DNA from: Bacteroidota bacterium
Lineage (GTDB): Bacteria > Bacteroidota > Bacteroidia > Flavobacteriales > Flavobacteriaceae
Direction: 5' to 3'
Assembly: GCA_015767395.1 (NCBI GenBank)
Contig: JADWMI010000069.1
Span: 1,379 to 10,119 of the forward strand
DNA: 8,741 bases
The notes beneath the pieces were generated by a model. It saw only the letters and a program-made list of their open reading frames with translations, was not told the DNA's origin and did not search any database. This document shows, piece by piece, positions 1 through 8,600 of this stretch. The position numbers and the translations under genes were made by a program. How positions within the stretch are numbered: the first letter of the stretch is position 1; every line of letters starts with the position of its first letter.

Positions 1-1815
1 TGCTCTCCTATAAGCTTCCTCATCTACATAATTGTTATCTGATTTTCTAAGTTTTTTAAGTAGATCGTCTGTACTTATTAATTTATTAGAAAACCCAAAA
101 CTTTCTTTATCTCCATGTCCAGAAGCAGCTCTCTCTTCAATCATGTACAATTCATCTCCAAAATCATGATTAAATTGCTTCAAAGCTGGTTGTTTTGGAA
201 CATAAAACAATGTTGGGTTTGTGTGATAAATACCAACAACATCAGATAAATCACCAATAATAAATGTCGCATATGGATGAGTGGGAGTAAAAAAGTCCAT
301 CATTAAACCTTCAGTCTTAGTGTCATCATATAAGCCTTCTATATATTCATTTTTAAATAGACCCGTTTGAAAATATTGTGTTGCACTTTTTCTAAGTGCT
401 CTCATTACATATTCACTTCCTTTACTATCCGACATTCGTAGAGATCTAGATACCATCCCTCCACCAATTCTTGTCGGTGTAAGACCACCATAAAGTGTGT
501 CCAATAAAACAGTTGGTGCTTTTACGTCGATTCCATAAATTTTTCGGTAATGTTCTCCCATATAAAAGACAAAGGATTTATTTTTGGTTACTTCTTTTAA
601 AGTATATATGGAAGCTGAAATTGAATCTGGAAAGGATTTAAATTCGAATGATTCATTTTTATATTGTGTTAATTTATCAAAAATTTGAGTTTTAAAGAGT
701 AATGTTCGTTCTCCATTATCTTCTGAAAAATAAGAAACTATAGAAGTTCCATCCTTTAAAATATCCAATTTAGCATATCCAAGACCACCATATGAAAATG
801 TGCCACCAACACTATTTCTCACAGCTAAACTTTTAGAGCCAGCACCACTAATTATTTGAGGTTTATTATCTTTTACAATATGTTGAAGTGTATGTTCATG
901 GCCAGATACAAAAACAATTCGATCTGATTTCTGTGAAAATGTAACGATACGTTCTTTCAAATCCAAATACAAAGCATTTTGCATATCTTGGGGTGAAATG
1001 CCACTTGTTTTACGCAAGAAGTTAATGACCGTGCCTAAAACAGGAACTGGAACGCCATTGTTTGCAGGGTACAATTGTTGTTTCCAAGAAAATTGTCCAC
1101 CATGAGAACCATTAGAAAACATAGGATGGTGCATTGCAATAACCGTTGTTTTGTTTACATTTTTTTTAATTAAACTTTCAAGCTCAAGAAAAAATTGCTC
1201 CCTGGTTTTTATTTCACAATCATCATTCATGGTTGGATTATTATTCCAGTTTTCTAAATACCATTGTGTATCGACTATAATTAAAGTAAGATTTTCATTA
1301 ATATTTATTTTTTCTAAAGGACAACCATTTCTAGGTAAAAAAGCATCTTTGTCTTTTAAGGCTTTGGTGATATATTTTGCTTCACGTTCCAATCCTTTTA
1401 TGCCATCAGAATAATAATCATGGTTTCCAGGAATAAAAATGGTTTGCCCATCAAAATTTTTTGATAATACTATTTGTTGGTCTAAAATTTCTTCGGCATG
1501 TGCACGTTCGGGATGTTCCTTTTTAGGCATTCCTTTATCGTAAATATTATCACCTAAAAAAAGGAGTGTAGCATTTTCAGAAGATTCTTTTAATTCTTTT
1601 TGAAGTACTTGATAATGTTTGTTGAGTAAAGTTGAATCTGCCTTTCCAGCATCGCCAATTAAGTAAAAAGTATGATCAACCTCTACATTGTATTCACTAT
1701 TATCTTTATTTTTAATAGTTACAGAATCACTATATTGTTTCTTATAGCTGGCACAGTTAACTATAAAAAAGCTTAGCAATAAAAATGAAAGTTTATCAAT
1801 ATTAAATCGACTCAT
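1..1815 (-). CDS. Metallophosphatase with kinase-like middle region, probable lipoprotein (copy A, C-terminus outside window)
   Basis: Open from ATG at 1815 to the left edge without a stop (605 residues), so the 3' end is missing. The ATG is the first possible start, since an in-frame TAA lies at 1827-1825. Residues 1-21 are a hydrophobic signal ending FFIVNC, read as a lipobox with Cys21 as the lipidated residue; Asn at -1 is unusual. Residues about 48-320 carry the full calcineurin-like metallophosphatase motif set: GDAG (54-57), GDNIYDKG (88-95), GNHD (130-133), HHP (229-231) and GHEH (305-308). The GDNxY form resembles purple acid phosphatases. Residues about 410-605 look like the first part of a kinase-like fold: a glycine-rich GGGM (451-454), EYVMRALRK (468-476) and the strand LYMIEER (556-562). 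From about residue 202 it aligns with copy B, with about 60% identity by hand count over residues 503-605. By analogy with copy B the missing part probably ends in an Omp85 barrel. Phosphatase call is firm; the substrate is unknown and the kinase-like call is inference. Confidence 0.9.
   Translation of the reverse strand, partial: MSRFNIDKLSFLLLSFFIVNCASYKKQYSDSVTIKNKDNSEYNVEVDHTFYLIGDAGKADSTLLNKHYQVLQKELKESSENATLLFLGDNIYDKGMPKKEHPERAHAEEILDQQIVLSKNFDGQTIFIPGNHDYYSDGIKGLEREAKYITKALKDKDAFLPRNGCPLEKININENLTLIIVDTQWYLENWNNNPTMNDDCEIKTREQFFLELESLIKKNVNKTTVIAMHHPMFSNGSHGGQFSWKQQLYPANNGVPVPVLGTVINFLRKTSGISPQDMQNALYLDLKERIVTFSQKSDRIVFVSGHEHTLQHIVKDNKPQIISGAGSKSLAVRNSVGGTFSYGGLGYAKLDILKDGTSIVSYFSEDNGERTLLFKTQIFDKLTQYKNESFEFKSFPDSISASIYTLKEVTKNKSFVFYMGEHYRKIYGIDVKAPTVLLDTLYGGLTPTRIGGGMVSRSLRMSDSKGSEYVMRALRKSATQYFQTGLFKNEYIEGLYDDTKTEGLMMDFFTPTHPYATFIIGDLSDVVGIYHTNPTLFYVPKQPALKQFNHDFGDELYMIEERAASGHGDKESFGFSNKLISTDDLLKKLRKSDNNYVDEEAYRRA
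1753..1815 (-). other. Probable lipoprotein signal peptide of copy A
   Basis: The first 21 codons encode a short Arg/Lys-containing head (MSRFNIDK), a hydrophobic stretch of about 11 residues and the end FIVNC followed by ASYKK. This fits a signal peptidase II substrate with Cys21 at +1. Asn in place of Gly/Ala/Ser at -1 makes it a weak lipobox, so cleavage by signal peptidase I or an uncleaved anchor remains possible. No acidic surface-export tag directly follows the Cys. Confidence 0.6.
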
Positions 1816-1838
1816 TATTGGTAATTAAATTTAAGGTT

Positions 1839-1866
1839 TAAAAGTACATAAAATTATGTACTTTTA
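1839..1866. promoter_or_regulatory. Perfect 12-bp inverted repeat between divergent genes; candidate operator or paired promoters
   Basis: TAAAAGTACATA (1839-1850) and TATGTACTTTTA (1855-1866) are exact reverse complements separated by AAAT. The repeat sits in the middle of the 74-base gap between the divergent starts at 1815 and 1890. Each arm puts a TACTTTTA box on its outward strand, one base off the Bacteroidota -7 consensus TAnnTTTG, with its far end about 23 bases from the start codon it would serve. I see no convincing -33 element on either strand. It could be a repressor site, two back-to-back promoters, or a hairpin; an AT-rich region raises the chance level but 12 perfect pairs with a 4-base loop is notable. 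Confidence 0.5.
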
Positions 1867-1889
1867 TTGTTTGTTTTTAAATTGAAGAA

Positions 1890-3089
1890 ATGGTAAATAA
1901 TGGTTTTTTTAAAGAGGTAAGAGGTTATGTGTTTAAATTGTTTAAAAGTAACCTTCCAAGTGCAGTAGTCTATCATAATTTTGATCATACTGTTGAGGTT
2001 GTAAATGCTGCCTTTGAAATTGGTACTGCTGAAAATATTTCAGATGAAGAGATGAAAACATTGCTAATAGCAGCATGGTTTCATGATACGGGAAATATAA
2101 AAAGTTATTTAAATCATGAGGAGGAGAGTAAAAAAATAGTTTCCAATTTTTTAAAGGATAAAGGTTTTGAAAAAGATCAAATTTCAACAATTTCAGGGCT
2201 AATAGATGCAACTAAAATGCCTCAAAAGCCTAAGAATAAGTTAGAGAGAATTATTTGTGACTCAGATTTAGTCCATTTAGGAAAAAAAGACTTTAAAGAA
2301 AAGTCGGAGCTGTTAAAACTAGAATGGGAATTATTAGGTTATAAAAATTCGTCAGAATTTGATTGGTGCTTTGAAAATGAAAATTTTTTAACCACACATT
2401 CATTTTTTACGGATTATGCCTATGAAAATTTTAACAGCCAAAAAACAAAAAACCTGTTGAAATTGAAGAAAGATTTAAAGAAAATGAAAGACGGAAGTGA
2501 AAAAAAACTCAAAAATAAATCAACTAAAAAAGAAATGAATCCTGAAAAAGGAATTGAAACCATGTTTAGGGTTACCCTTAGAAATCATATAAATCTAAGT
2601 GCTATTGCGGATACAAAATCAAATATTTTACTGTCGGTAAGTGCAATTATGATGTCTATAGTACTTACTACATTGGTTCCTAAATTAGATAAACCAGACA
2701 ATTACTATCTAATTTATCCAACAGCAATTTTTCTTTTTATAACAGTAGTTACAATTATTTTTTCAATTTTAGCAACCCGTCCAAAAGTAACTTCAGGAAA
2801 TTTTACAAAGGAAGATATTGCGAATAAAAAGGTAAATTTATTGTTTTTTGGAAATTTTTACAAAATGAGTTTAGAAGAATTTCAAGAAGGGATTTTTGAA
2901 GTGATGGGAGATTATAATTACCTTTATAAATCCTTAATGAAAGATTTATACTTTTTAGGAATTGTACTTCAAAAGAAATATAAGTTATTGAGAATTGCCT
3001 ATACCATTTTTATGATTGGCATCGTAATTTCAGTAATTGCGTTTGTAATTTCTTTTAGTTTAATGAGAGTTGAAACGGGTGCTATATAG
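1890..3089 (+). CDS. HD-domain phosphohydrolase fused to PycTM (Pycsar effector-type) membrane domain
   Basis: The protein has 399 residues and the ATG at 1890 is the first possible start (in-frame TAA at 1878-1880). Residues about 10-195 form an HD phosphohydrolase domain: YHNFDH (28-33), AAWFHDTG (61-68) with the HD pair His65-Asp66, and a distal Asp in CDSDLVHLG (123-131). These are the expected metal ligands, so it looks catalytically competent. A Lys-rich linker (about 187-220) leads to a C-terminal domain (about 222-395) matching the Pycsar effector/DUF5706 family: NLSAIADTKSNILLS (235-249), hydrophobic segments at about 246-264 and 274-296, a conserved-looking amphipathic stretch, and a last membrane helix at about 366-390. 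In Pycsar defence, PycTM proteins respond to cCMP or cUMP and damage the inner membrane. No pyrimidine cyclase is visible here, so calling this a Pycsar system is not justified. The HD domain may hydrolyse a nucleotide signal or gate the membrane part; this is inference. It diverges from copy A and converges on the GAF gene. Confidence 0.88.
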   Translation: MVNNGFFKEVRGYVFKLFKSNLPSAVVYHNFDHTVEVVNAAFEIGTAENISDEEMKTLLIAAWFHDTGNIKSYLNHEEESKKIVSNFLKDKGFEKDQISTISGLIDATKMPQKPKNKLERIICDSDLVHLGKKDFKEKSELLKLEWELLGYKNSSEFDWCFENENFLTTHSFFTDYAYENFNSQKTKNLLKLKKDLKKMKDGSEKKLKNKSTKKEMNPEKGIETMFRVTLRNHINLSAIADTKSNILLSVSAIMMSIVLTTLVPKLDKPDNYYLIYPTAIFLFITVVTIIFSILATRPKVTSGNFTKEDIANKKVNLLFFGNFYKMSLEEFQEGIFEVMGDYNYLYKSLMKDLYFLGIVLQKKYKLLRIAYTIFMIGIVISVIAFVISFSLMRVETGAI

Positions 3090-3090
3090 G

Positions 3091-5466
3091 TTAGTTTTCT
3101 TGGTTGATAATTTTAAAAACTTCATTTAGCGGGTTATTACTACTTGTATAATTAACGCTTACTCTTAGGGCTTTTAAGCCAGATATTCCTTGTAGATCTT
3201 CTAATTCTAAATCTTCAATGGTATCCATTAAATAGTTATTTGATTGAAGATATTTAATATGTTTCATATATTCAATTACATCTTTTGATTGACTATAAAT
3301 AATTGCAATTTTACCCGGTTGGGTCAAACGTTCTTTAGTATTTTTAATATGAACTTTATCAATTCGTTTTTTTATAATTTCGTATCTAATATTATAAGCG
3401 CCATCTACATCAAATTTTTTCTCATCCATTCTAAACTTTATAGCTAGTGGATTACTATGAACCAAAATAAGCGATGCGATTTCTAAAGGATGTGGTAAAG
3501 TGTTTTTTAAATCATGCGCAATTTGCTCAACTTCGCATATCATTTGAAGTTGCCAAAGACGTAAATTATGTAAGTATATAGGATCGTACGTTTTATTTTT
3601 AGTTAACGATTGTCCTATGTACATATTGTGATCAATGCCATCCGTTTTGTATCGTTCAAAATAATGCGGAAACATTTTTTGAGCCTCTTCTTGTTTAGAG
3701 TCAATAAAGTCAGCCAATGTTTCATTTAACGTATTTACGCTTTCATCATACAATTTTCTTTTATCATAAATAACATGTAATTCATCATTAATTTGATCCA
3801 TATAGTTAGAAATATCCTCTTGTAAAGATTTGTCTAAATTTTTTAAATGATTAAAAACAGGATAAATTTCTTTTTTTAAAAAATCAGTCAAGCTATTTTC
3901 ATCTCCAGTATTCAGCCCTTTTTTTATGTTATATAGACACTCTTCAATTCTAAAAATTAAATCGTTATAAATAGGTAATTTGTATTTTTCATAAGCTTTT
4001 TCTATAATATTTGATGCTAGATTCAATTGTTTAACTAAATCTTCTTGAATAGAAATATTTCTAGCAGTGGAAGAGCCTTTTATATCACTTTGTCCATATA
4101 GGGGTGTTACATTTTCAAAAACAATACTATTTAAATTGTATACTTTCTGATGATTTTCTATGCTAAATAAATGTTTTTGTGCTTCCTCTTCAAATTTCCA
4201 TTTTACTGAAGGGTGGATAGAGGTATAATTTTCTTGAATGATAGACTCTAATTTGTTGTTAAACTCTTCCATAAAGCGCTTTATTGCCACTTTAAAAACA
4301 GGAATAACATCTTTGAGCTTATATGCATTTATTGAATTTAATTCATATTTTTTAGGTGAAACCAATTCTAAAACACTTAATAACTCATTGTTTAATTGTA
4401 AAGGGACTAATATGATACTTTCAATATTATTGGCCTTTAAAGCTTTATAGAACCCATTAAAATTACTTTGTTTACCATATTTCTCAACATCTGAAATAGC
4501 TAATAATTCTTTATTTTCAAATATTTTTGACCTAATTCCTTTGCAAAAGAAATCATCAATTTTATTTTTTTGATCTTTTATATGATTATTAATGAAGCTG
4601 TTTTTTTCAATTAACTCATTAAATTCAAAATTTTCTCCAATTAATTCAAATGCTGAAACCCCAAATTCAATAGTTGATGAATGATATAATTTAGCGATAC
4701 TTTCACTAATTCTGTTAGATGTATCTTGATCGTTTTTAAGAAGGTTTTCTTTTAAGTTAGTTAAGGATTGATCGGTAGTTACATCTACAAGATTTACCAT
4801 CCCAAAGCCACGAAATTGGTAACTGTTTGGTGGGAATTTTTCTTTCCAAATTGAAATATTATCAAAATTATCAAGTAATAAATGAATATCTTCTTCTGTA
4901 AGTTTAGGAGCGTTTTCTAATGGAGTTACTTTAAAAAAATCACCGTTAAAAAGTGTTTTGTAATTTTTTATTAAACCTGTGCTAGTTGGAATGTCATAAT
5001 AAAAAGGTCTTCTAAAATCTAAATCTACATTATAACAATAGCCTAAAATAAATGTACATGAAAGTATGTACATATTATCTTCATCAAAATTTCGAAGTTT
5101 TAATTTATAATTTTCCCCAGCATCATCTAATAATTTTTCAAACCGTTTTGAAAGCTTAAAAGTAGTGAATTCAAAAGGTATACTTGCTGCTTTTATTTCA
5201 TTTGTTTGCAACATTTCTGGAAATAAAAGATCTAGCAAACTATCAATTTGATACTTGTATTTTTCTAAATTTTTGGGGTTCTCAAATCCCGTTCTTAATT
5301 CAGGATAAGCTTTGTATTCTTCTAAGATTTTTGATGCAGTATCATATAACAAATGATTTTTATTTTCAATTATTTGTTCTAAATATTCAAAAATAGCTTC
5401 AAAACTAATTTGTAATTTTAAAGGAAGATCACCGGTTTTGTTATAATTTGAAGGAATAATTTTCAT
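3091..5466 (-). CDS. GAF-domain-containing protein of unknown function
   Basis: The product is a 791-residue soluble protein with no signal peptide or membrane helix. The ATG at 5466 directly follows an in-frame TAA (5469-5467), so the start is fixed. Residues about 1-235 are a helical N-terminal region I cannot assign. Residues about 250-400 read as a GAF domain, including the segment LLAISDVEKYG (321-331) and the strands IESIILVPLQL and LLSVLELVSP (348-370). GAF domains bind small ligands such as cyclic nucleotides, or mediate dimerisation. After it comes PLYGQSDIKGSSTARN (455-470), which I recall as a conserved block in Bacteroidota GAF proteins, then long helices with coiled-coil character (about 475-600). 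The conserved-looking C-terminus includes FPHYFERYKTDGIDHNMYIG (599-618) and ERLTQPGKIAIIYS (712-725). No GGDEF, EAL, kinase, cyclase or DNA-binding domain is seen. It lies 166 bases downstream of copy B on the same strand. It may sense a small ligand for its neighbours; that is inference only. Confidence 0.8.
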   Translation of the reverse strand: MKIIPSNYNKTGDLPLKLQISFEAIFEYLEQIIENKNHLLYDTASKILEEYKAYPELRTGFENPKNLEKYKYQIDSLLDLLFPEMLQTNEIKAASIPFEFTTFKLSKRFEKLLDDAGENYKLKLRNFDEDNMYILSCTFILGYCYNVDLDFRRPFYYDIPTSTGLIKNYKTLFNGDFFKVTPLENAPKLTEEDIHLLLDNFDNISIWKEKFPPNSYQFRGFGMVNLVDVTTDQSLTNLKENLLKNDQDTSNRISESIAKLYHSSTIEFGVSAFELIGENFEFNELIEKNSFINNHIKDQKNKIDDFFCKGIRSKIFENKELLAISDVEKYGKQSNFNGFYKALKANNIESIILVPLQLNNELLSVLELVSPKKYELNSINAYKLKDVIPVFKVAIKRFMEEFNNKLESIIQENYTSIHPSVKWKFEEEAQKHLFSIENHQKVYNLNSIVFENVTPLYGQSDIKGSSTARNISIQEDLVKQLNLASNIIEKAYEKYKLPIYNDLIFRIEECLYNIKKGLNTGDENSLTDFLKKEIYPVFNHLKNLDKSLQEDISNYMDQINDELHVIYDKRKLYDESVNTLNETLADFIDSKQEEAQKMFPHYFERYKTDGIDHNMYIGQSLTKNKTYDPIYLHNLRLWQLQMICEVEQIAHDLKNTLPHPLEIASLILVHSNPLAIKFRMDEKKFDVDGAYNIRYEIIKKRIDKVHIKNTKERLTQPGKIAIIYSQSKDVIEYMKHIKYLQSNNYLMDTIEDLELEDLQGISGLKALRVSVNYTSSNNPLNEVFKIINQEN

Positions 5467-5632
5467 TTAAGTAGTTTTTCTCTATAAGTTGATGTTTTTA
5501 TACTTTGTCGACTCAAGCTTTACAAAATTACGAATTTGAAACGTAATTTTATTTTCTTAGCTACTAATGTAGCATTGGCATTTCTAAATCTTCGTTTTTT
5601 AAAGTAATTATTAAGCAGAAAAAATAGTGTTT
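5467..5632. other. Intergenic region between copy B and the GAF gene
   Basis: This 166-base AT-rich gap separates two genes read in the same direction. It holds the 5523-5550 repeat and a short inverted repeat, GCTAC-TAAT-GTAGC (5560-5573). No ORF, RNA gene or convincing intrinsic terminator is visible. The gap is long for an operon, so the GAF gene probably has its own promoter, although readthrough from copy B is possible. Confidence 0.6.
5523..5550 (-). promoter_or_regulatory. Candidate -7 promoter box of the GAF gene overlapped by a 9-bp inverted repeat
   Basis: On the minus strand TAATTTTG (5530-5523) matches the Bacteroidota -7 consensus TAnnTTTG and lies 56 bases upstream of the ATG at 5466. 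It is part of a perfect inverted repeat, AAAATTACG (5524-5532) and CGTAATTTT (5542-5550), with a 9-base loop. No clear TTG-type -33 element is seen about 19 bases upstream, so the promoter call is weak. The repeat could be an operator over the promoter, or a weak hairpin after copy B. Confidence 0.35.
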
Positions 5633-8600
5633 TTAGTTGAATCCAAAGCCCAAACTGAATCTAAAGTAAACACCTTCAGTAGCTTTAAAGGCAGATAAAC
5701 TAAAATTTATAAGTTGTGCGGTATCTATCCATAGTCCACCACCATAAGAAGTTTTCCAGTTTTCGGATACTTCTCCACGATACCAAACTCTTCCGTAATC
5801 AAATCCACCAAATAAACCAAGTTGGAAAGGCACTACTTTTGTTTTAAATTTTGTTAAATTATAACGAATATCGGTATTTTGATAGTAAGATGTATTTCCT
5901 GTAAAACGGTGGTTGTTATAGCCCCTTAATCCATCTATACCTCCAATACTTGCTGCATTGTAAAACTTAAAAGTATTCCCAATTATGATGTCAGCTTTTA
6001 TTACTGTTGCCAATACCAATCTTTTGTTTGATGTTAAATTGTAATTAAAACCAACAGAAGGTCTAATAAATCCATTGTTTTCTTTTTTATTGGTATTGAC
6101 ATTTGTTTTCCAACCTAATTCTATTTGTGTAGCCATTCCCAGTGTTGGAAACGAAGTTTCATTGAAATTTTGATAGCTAAAAGAACTTATCAATCCAACA
6201 TAATTATTTCTATGGCCTTTAAAGTTTGGGGGTATATTAATATTATCTGTTTTTTCAATTTTAAAACTTTCTAAAGAAGTACCAATTTTAAATTCAGATC
6301 CCATTCTTCCTCTCCATTTTAAAGAAGGAATAATAGATTGTGTGCTTAGTGGTACTCTGTGATAATCTTTACCTAGTAGATCATCCAAATTTTCAGATTC
6401 GTTACCGTAGCCATAAAAATTTCTTGTTGATTTTGGACTTGTTAAATAGGATTCAATTAACAAATTCCATTTTTTATAAACATTTGCAAATTCAGCATCG
6501 TATCTCAAATCATAGCCCTTTGTAGAAAAATAATAACCAACTTCAAAAGTATGTTGTTGCGAAAATGGATTTCTTTCAAAACCATATATTGTAAAAATAT
6601 CAGCAACTCCAATTTTCATCCCATCATCGGGATTTGAACCGAGTATTGGAACAAATTGGTTTTTAGCGTATTTTAATTTTTGATAATCAAAAAGGTTCAT
6701 TTCATAATCATCAAAAAGACGTTTATTTCCTTTGTCAGTTTTAAAAGTGTTTTCTTTGGTTTCAAAATCGTAAATGGTTACTTTTTTACCAGTTTCAATA
6801 TTGTATATGTCATTTTTTTGACCACCAGCTATCCGTAATGTGATAACTTTATTTTTTTCTCCAGTAACATTAAATACATCACGACTGTCCAATCCGTAAA
6901 TCCAAATTTCAGAAGTTTCTTTTTTTGAATAAGTCTTTTCAAAAAGAAGGTCACCTTTTTTATTATTGTTAATTGTGTAAATTTTTATGACTGTTTTTCC
7001 CTTCTTCAAGTGCTCAATATCAAACCAGTTGGGGTTGTCATTTCCTTTTACTACGGGATATTTAATTATATATTTATAATATTTTTTAGCGATTTCATCT
7101 AAATTATTTAAACGTCCTTTTAGTTTGTCTTTAATTTCTGAAATTGTTTCTTCTTGTACTTCAGAAGGCAATTGAGCCAAAGCATTCTCAATTACTTCAT
7201 CCGTAATATTTTCTTGAAGAAAATTAACTTGTTCTTTCCAGTCTTTATAAGTGGATTGATTAATCAATGTCATATCCAATGCATGAGCCTTATCATTGAA
7301 CCATTTAATGTTTCCAATCTTACTATCATATCCTCGATAAGTTTTGAGATTTCCAATTATGCGTGTTAGAACTTCTAAAATAATACCATCGTATTTTGAA
7401 AAAGCTTGACTTCTGTCCTGAGAAACTGGTTTGTAAATAGTGTCGTTTTTATCTTGGAATTCTGCCCATCGCCACTGTTCTTCGTCTCGGTTCCAATCAC
7501 CAATAAGCATGTCAAAAAGGCGGGCTCTTATGTAGGTATCTTCATCTACATAAGAATTGTCAAAATTCCTTAAATTATTGAATAAATCGTTTGTGCTAAT
7601 TATGGTGTTAGCATAACCAAAACTTTCAATGTCACCGTGGCCAGATGTGGCTCGTTCTTCAATTAAATATAATTCATCCCCAAAATTTGAGTTAAACTGT
7701 TTTAGAGAGGATTGTTTTGGGATGTAATATAAAGTTGGATTGGTATGGTATAAATTTGCCGCATCAGATAGTTTAGGAACAGCTAAAGTTATAAATGGAT
7801 GCGCTGTAGTTGCCAAATCTAACAATAAATCTTCAGTATAGGTATTGTCAAATTCATCCCCAATATCTTGACCTTTATGAGTGATTTCTCGTAAAAATTG
7901 TGCCACGTTTTTTTTTCTAGAAGTCATAAGAAACTCCTGACCAGATTTATTAAAAAGATGTAAAGTTTTTGCGCGATTTTTAATTTCGTAGAACATTGGA
8001 GTTAATCCATCAAAAAGAGAATCAATACTAGCTGTAGGTGTATTTATTTTAGAGCCATAGAATTTTCGGTAATGTTTTCCCCAAAAGGAAATATAAGAAC
8101 CACTCTTCGTTATTTGTTTTTCTGAATATACAGAAGTCGATATATTTTCAGGGAAATTTTTATTGTATGTGTTTTTATCTTCAATGGTTTTTTTAGGTTG
8201 AAATGCTGTTTTAAAAAGCAATGCTGTTTTGCCATTTATTTCATTATAAAAATAAACCCAAGAAGCGCCGTTTTTATATTTCACCAATTTGGCATATCCC
8301 AATCCTCCAAAGGAAAATTGACTACCCTCTATGACTCTTGCTTCGTCTGTTTTAGATCCAGAGCCACTTACTATTTGTTTAATTTGATCTTGTACAATAT
8401 ATTGTAAATTATGTTCGTGTCCAGATACAAAAATAAGATTCTCATAGGTTTCAGAAATCATAATCAATCTTTTTCTTAGTTCTTTATAAAAATGACTTAT
8501 CATATCTTGAGATGCCAAGCCACTTGATTTTCTTAAAAGATTATATAGCGTACCAAATACTGGTAATGGAATATTTCCTCCTCTTGGATAAAGTTGATCA

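Noticed and set aside
1151..1414. Plus-strand ORF of 87 codons
   Set aside because: It lies antisense inside copy A over conserved phosphatase sequence, has biased hydrophobic composition and no family resemblance; a shadow of the real gene. The same holds for the short plus-strand ORFs at 4238, 5184, 6340, 7154 and 8198 and the minus-strand one at 1942-2211.
1890..3089. Complete Pycsar defence system
   Set aside because: Only the effector-type membrane domain is present; no nucleotidyl cyclase of the PycC family is encoded in the window.
5500..5507. Plus-strand TACTTTG as a -7 promoter box
   Set aside because: The spacing does not fit TAnnTTTG and no plus-strand gene follows it.
5560..5573. 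GCTAC-TAAT-GTAGC hairpin as the terminator of copy B
   Set aside because: The stem is only 5 bp and on the minus strand it is followed by A-rich rather than T-rich sequence, so it does not look like an intrinsic terminator.
8516..8518. Met codon as the start of copy B
   Set aside because: The reading frame stays open upstream for 74 codons to the window edge, and those codons align with copy A including the HHP phosphatase motif, so this Met is internal.
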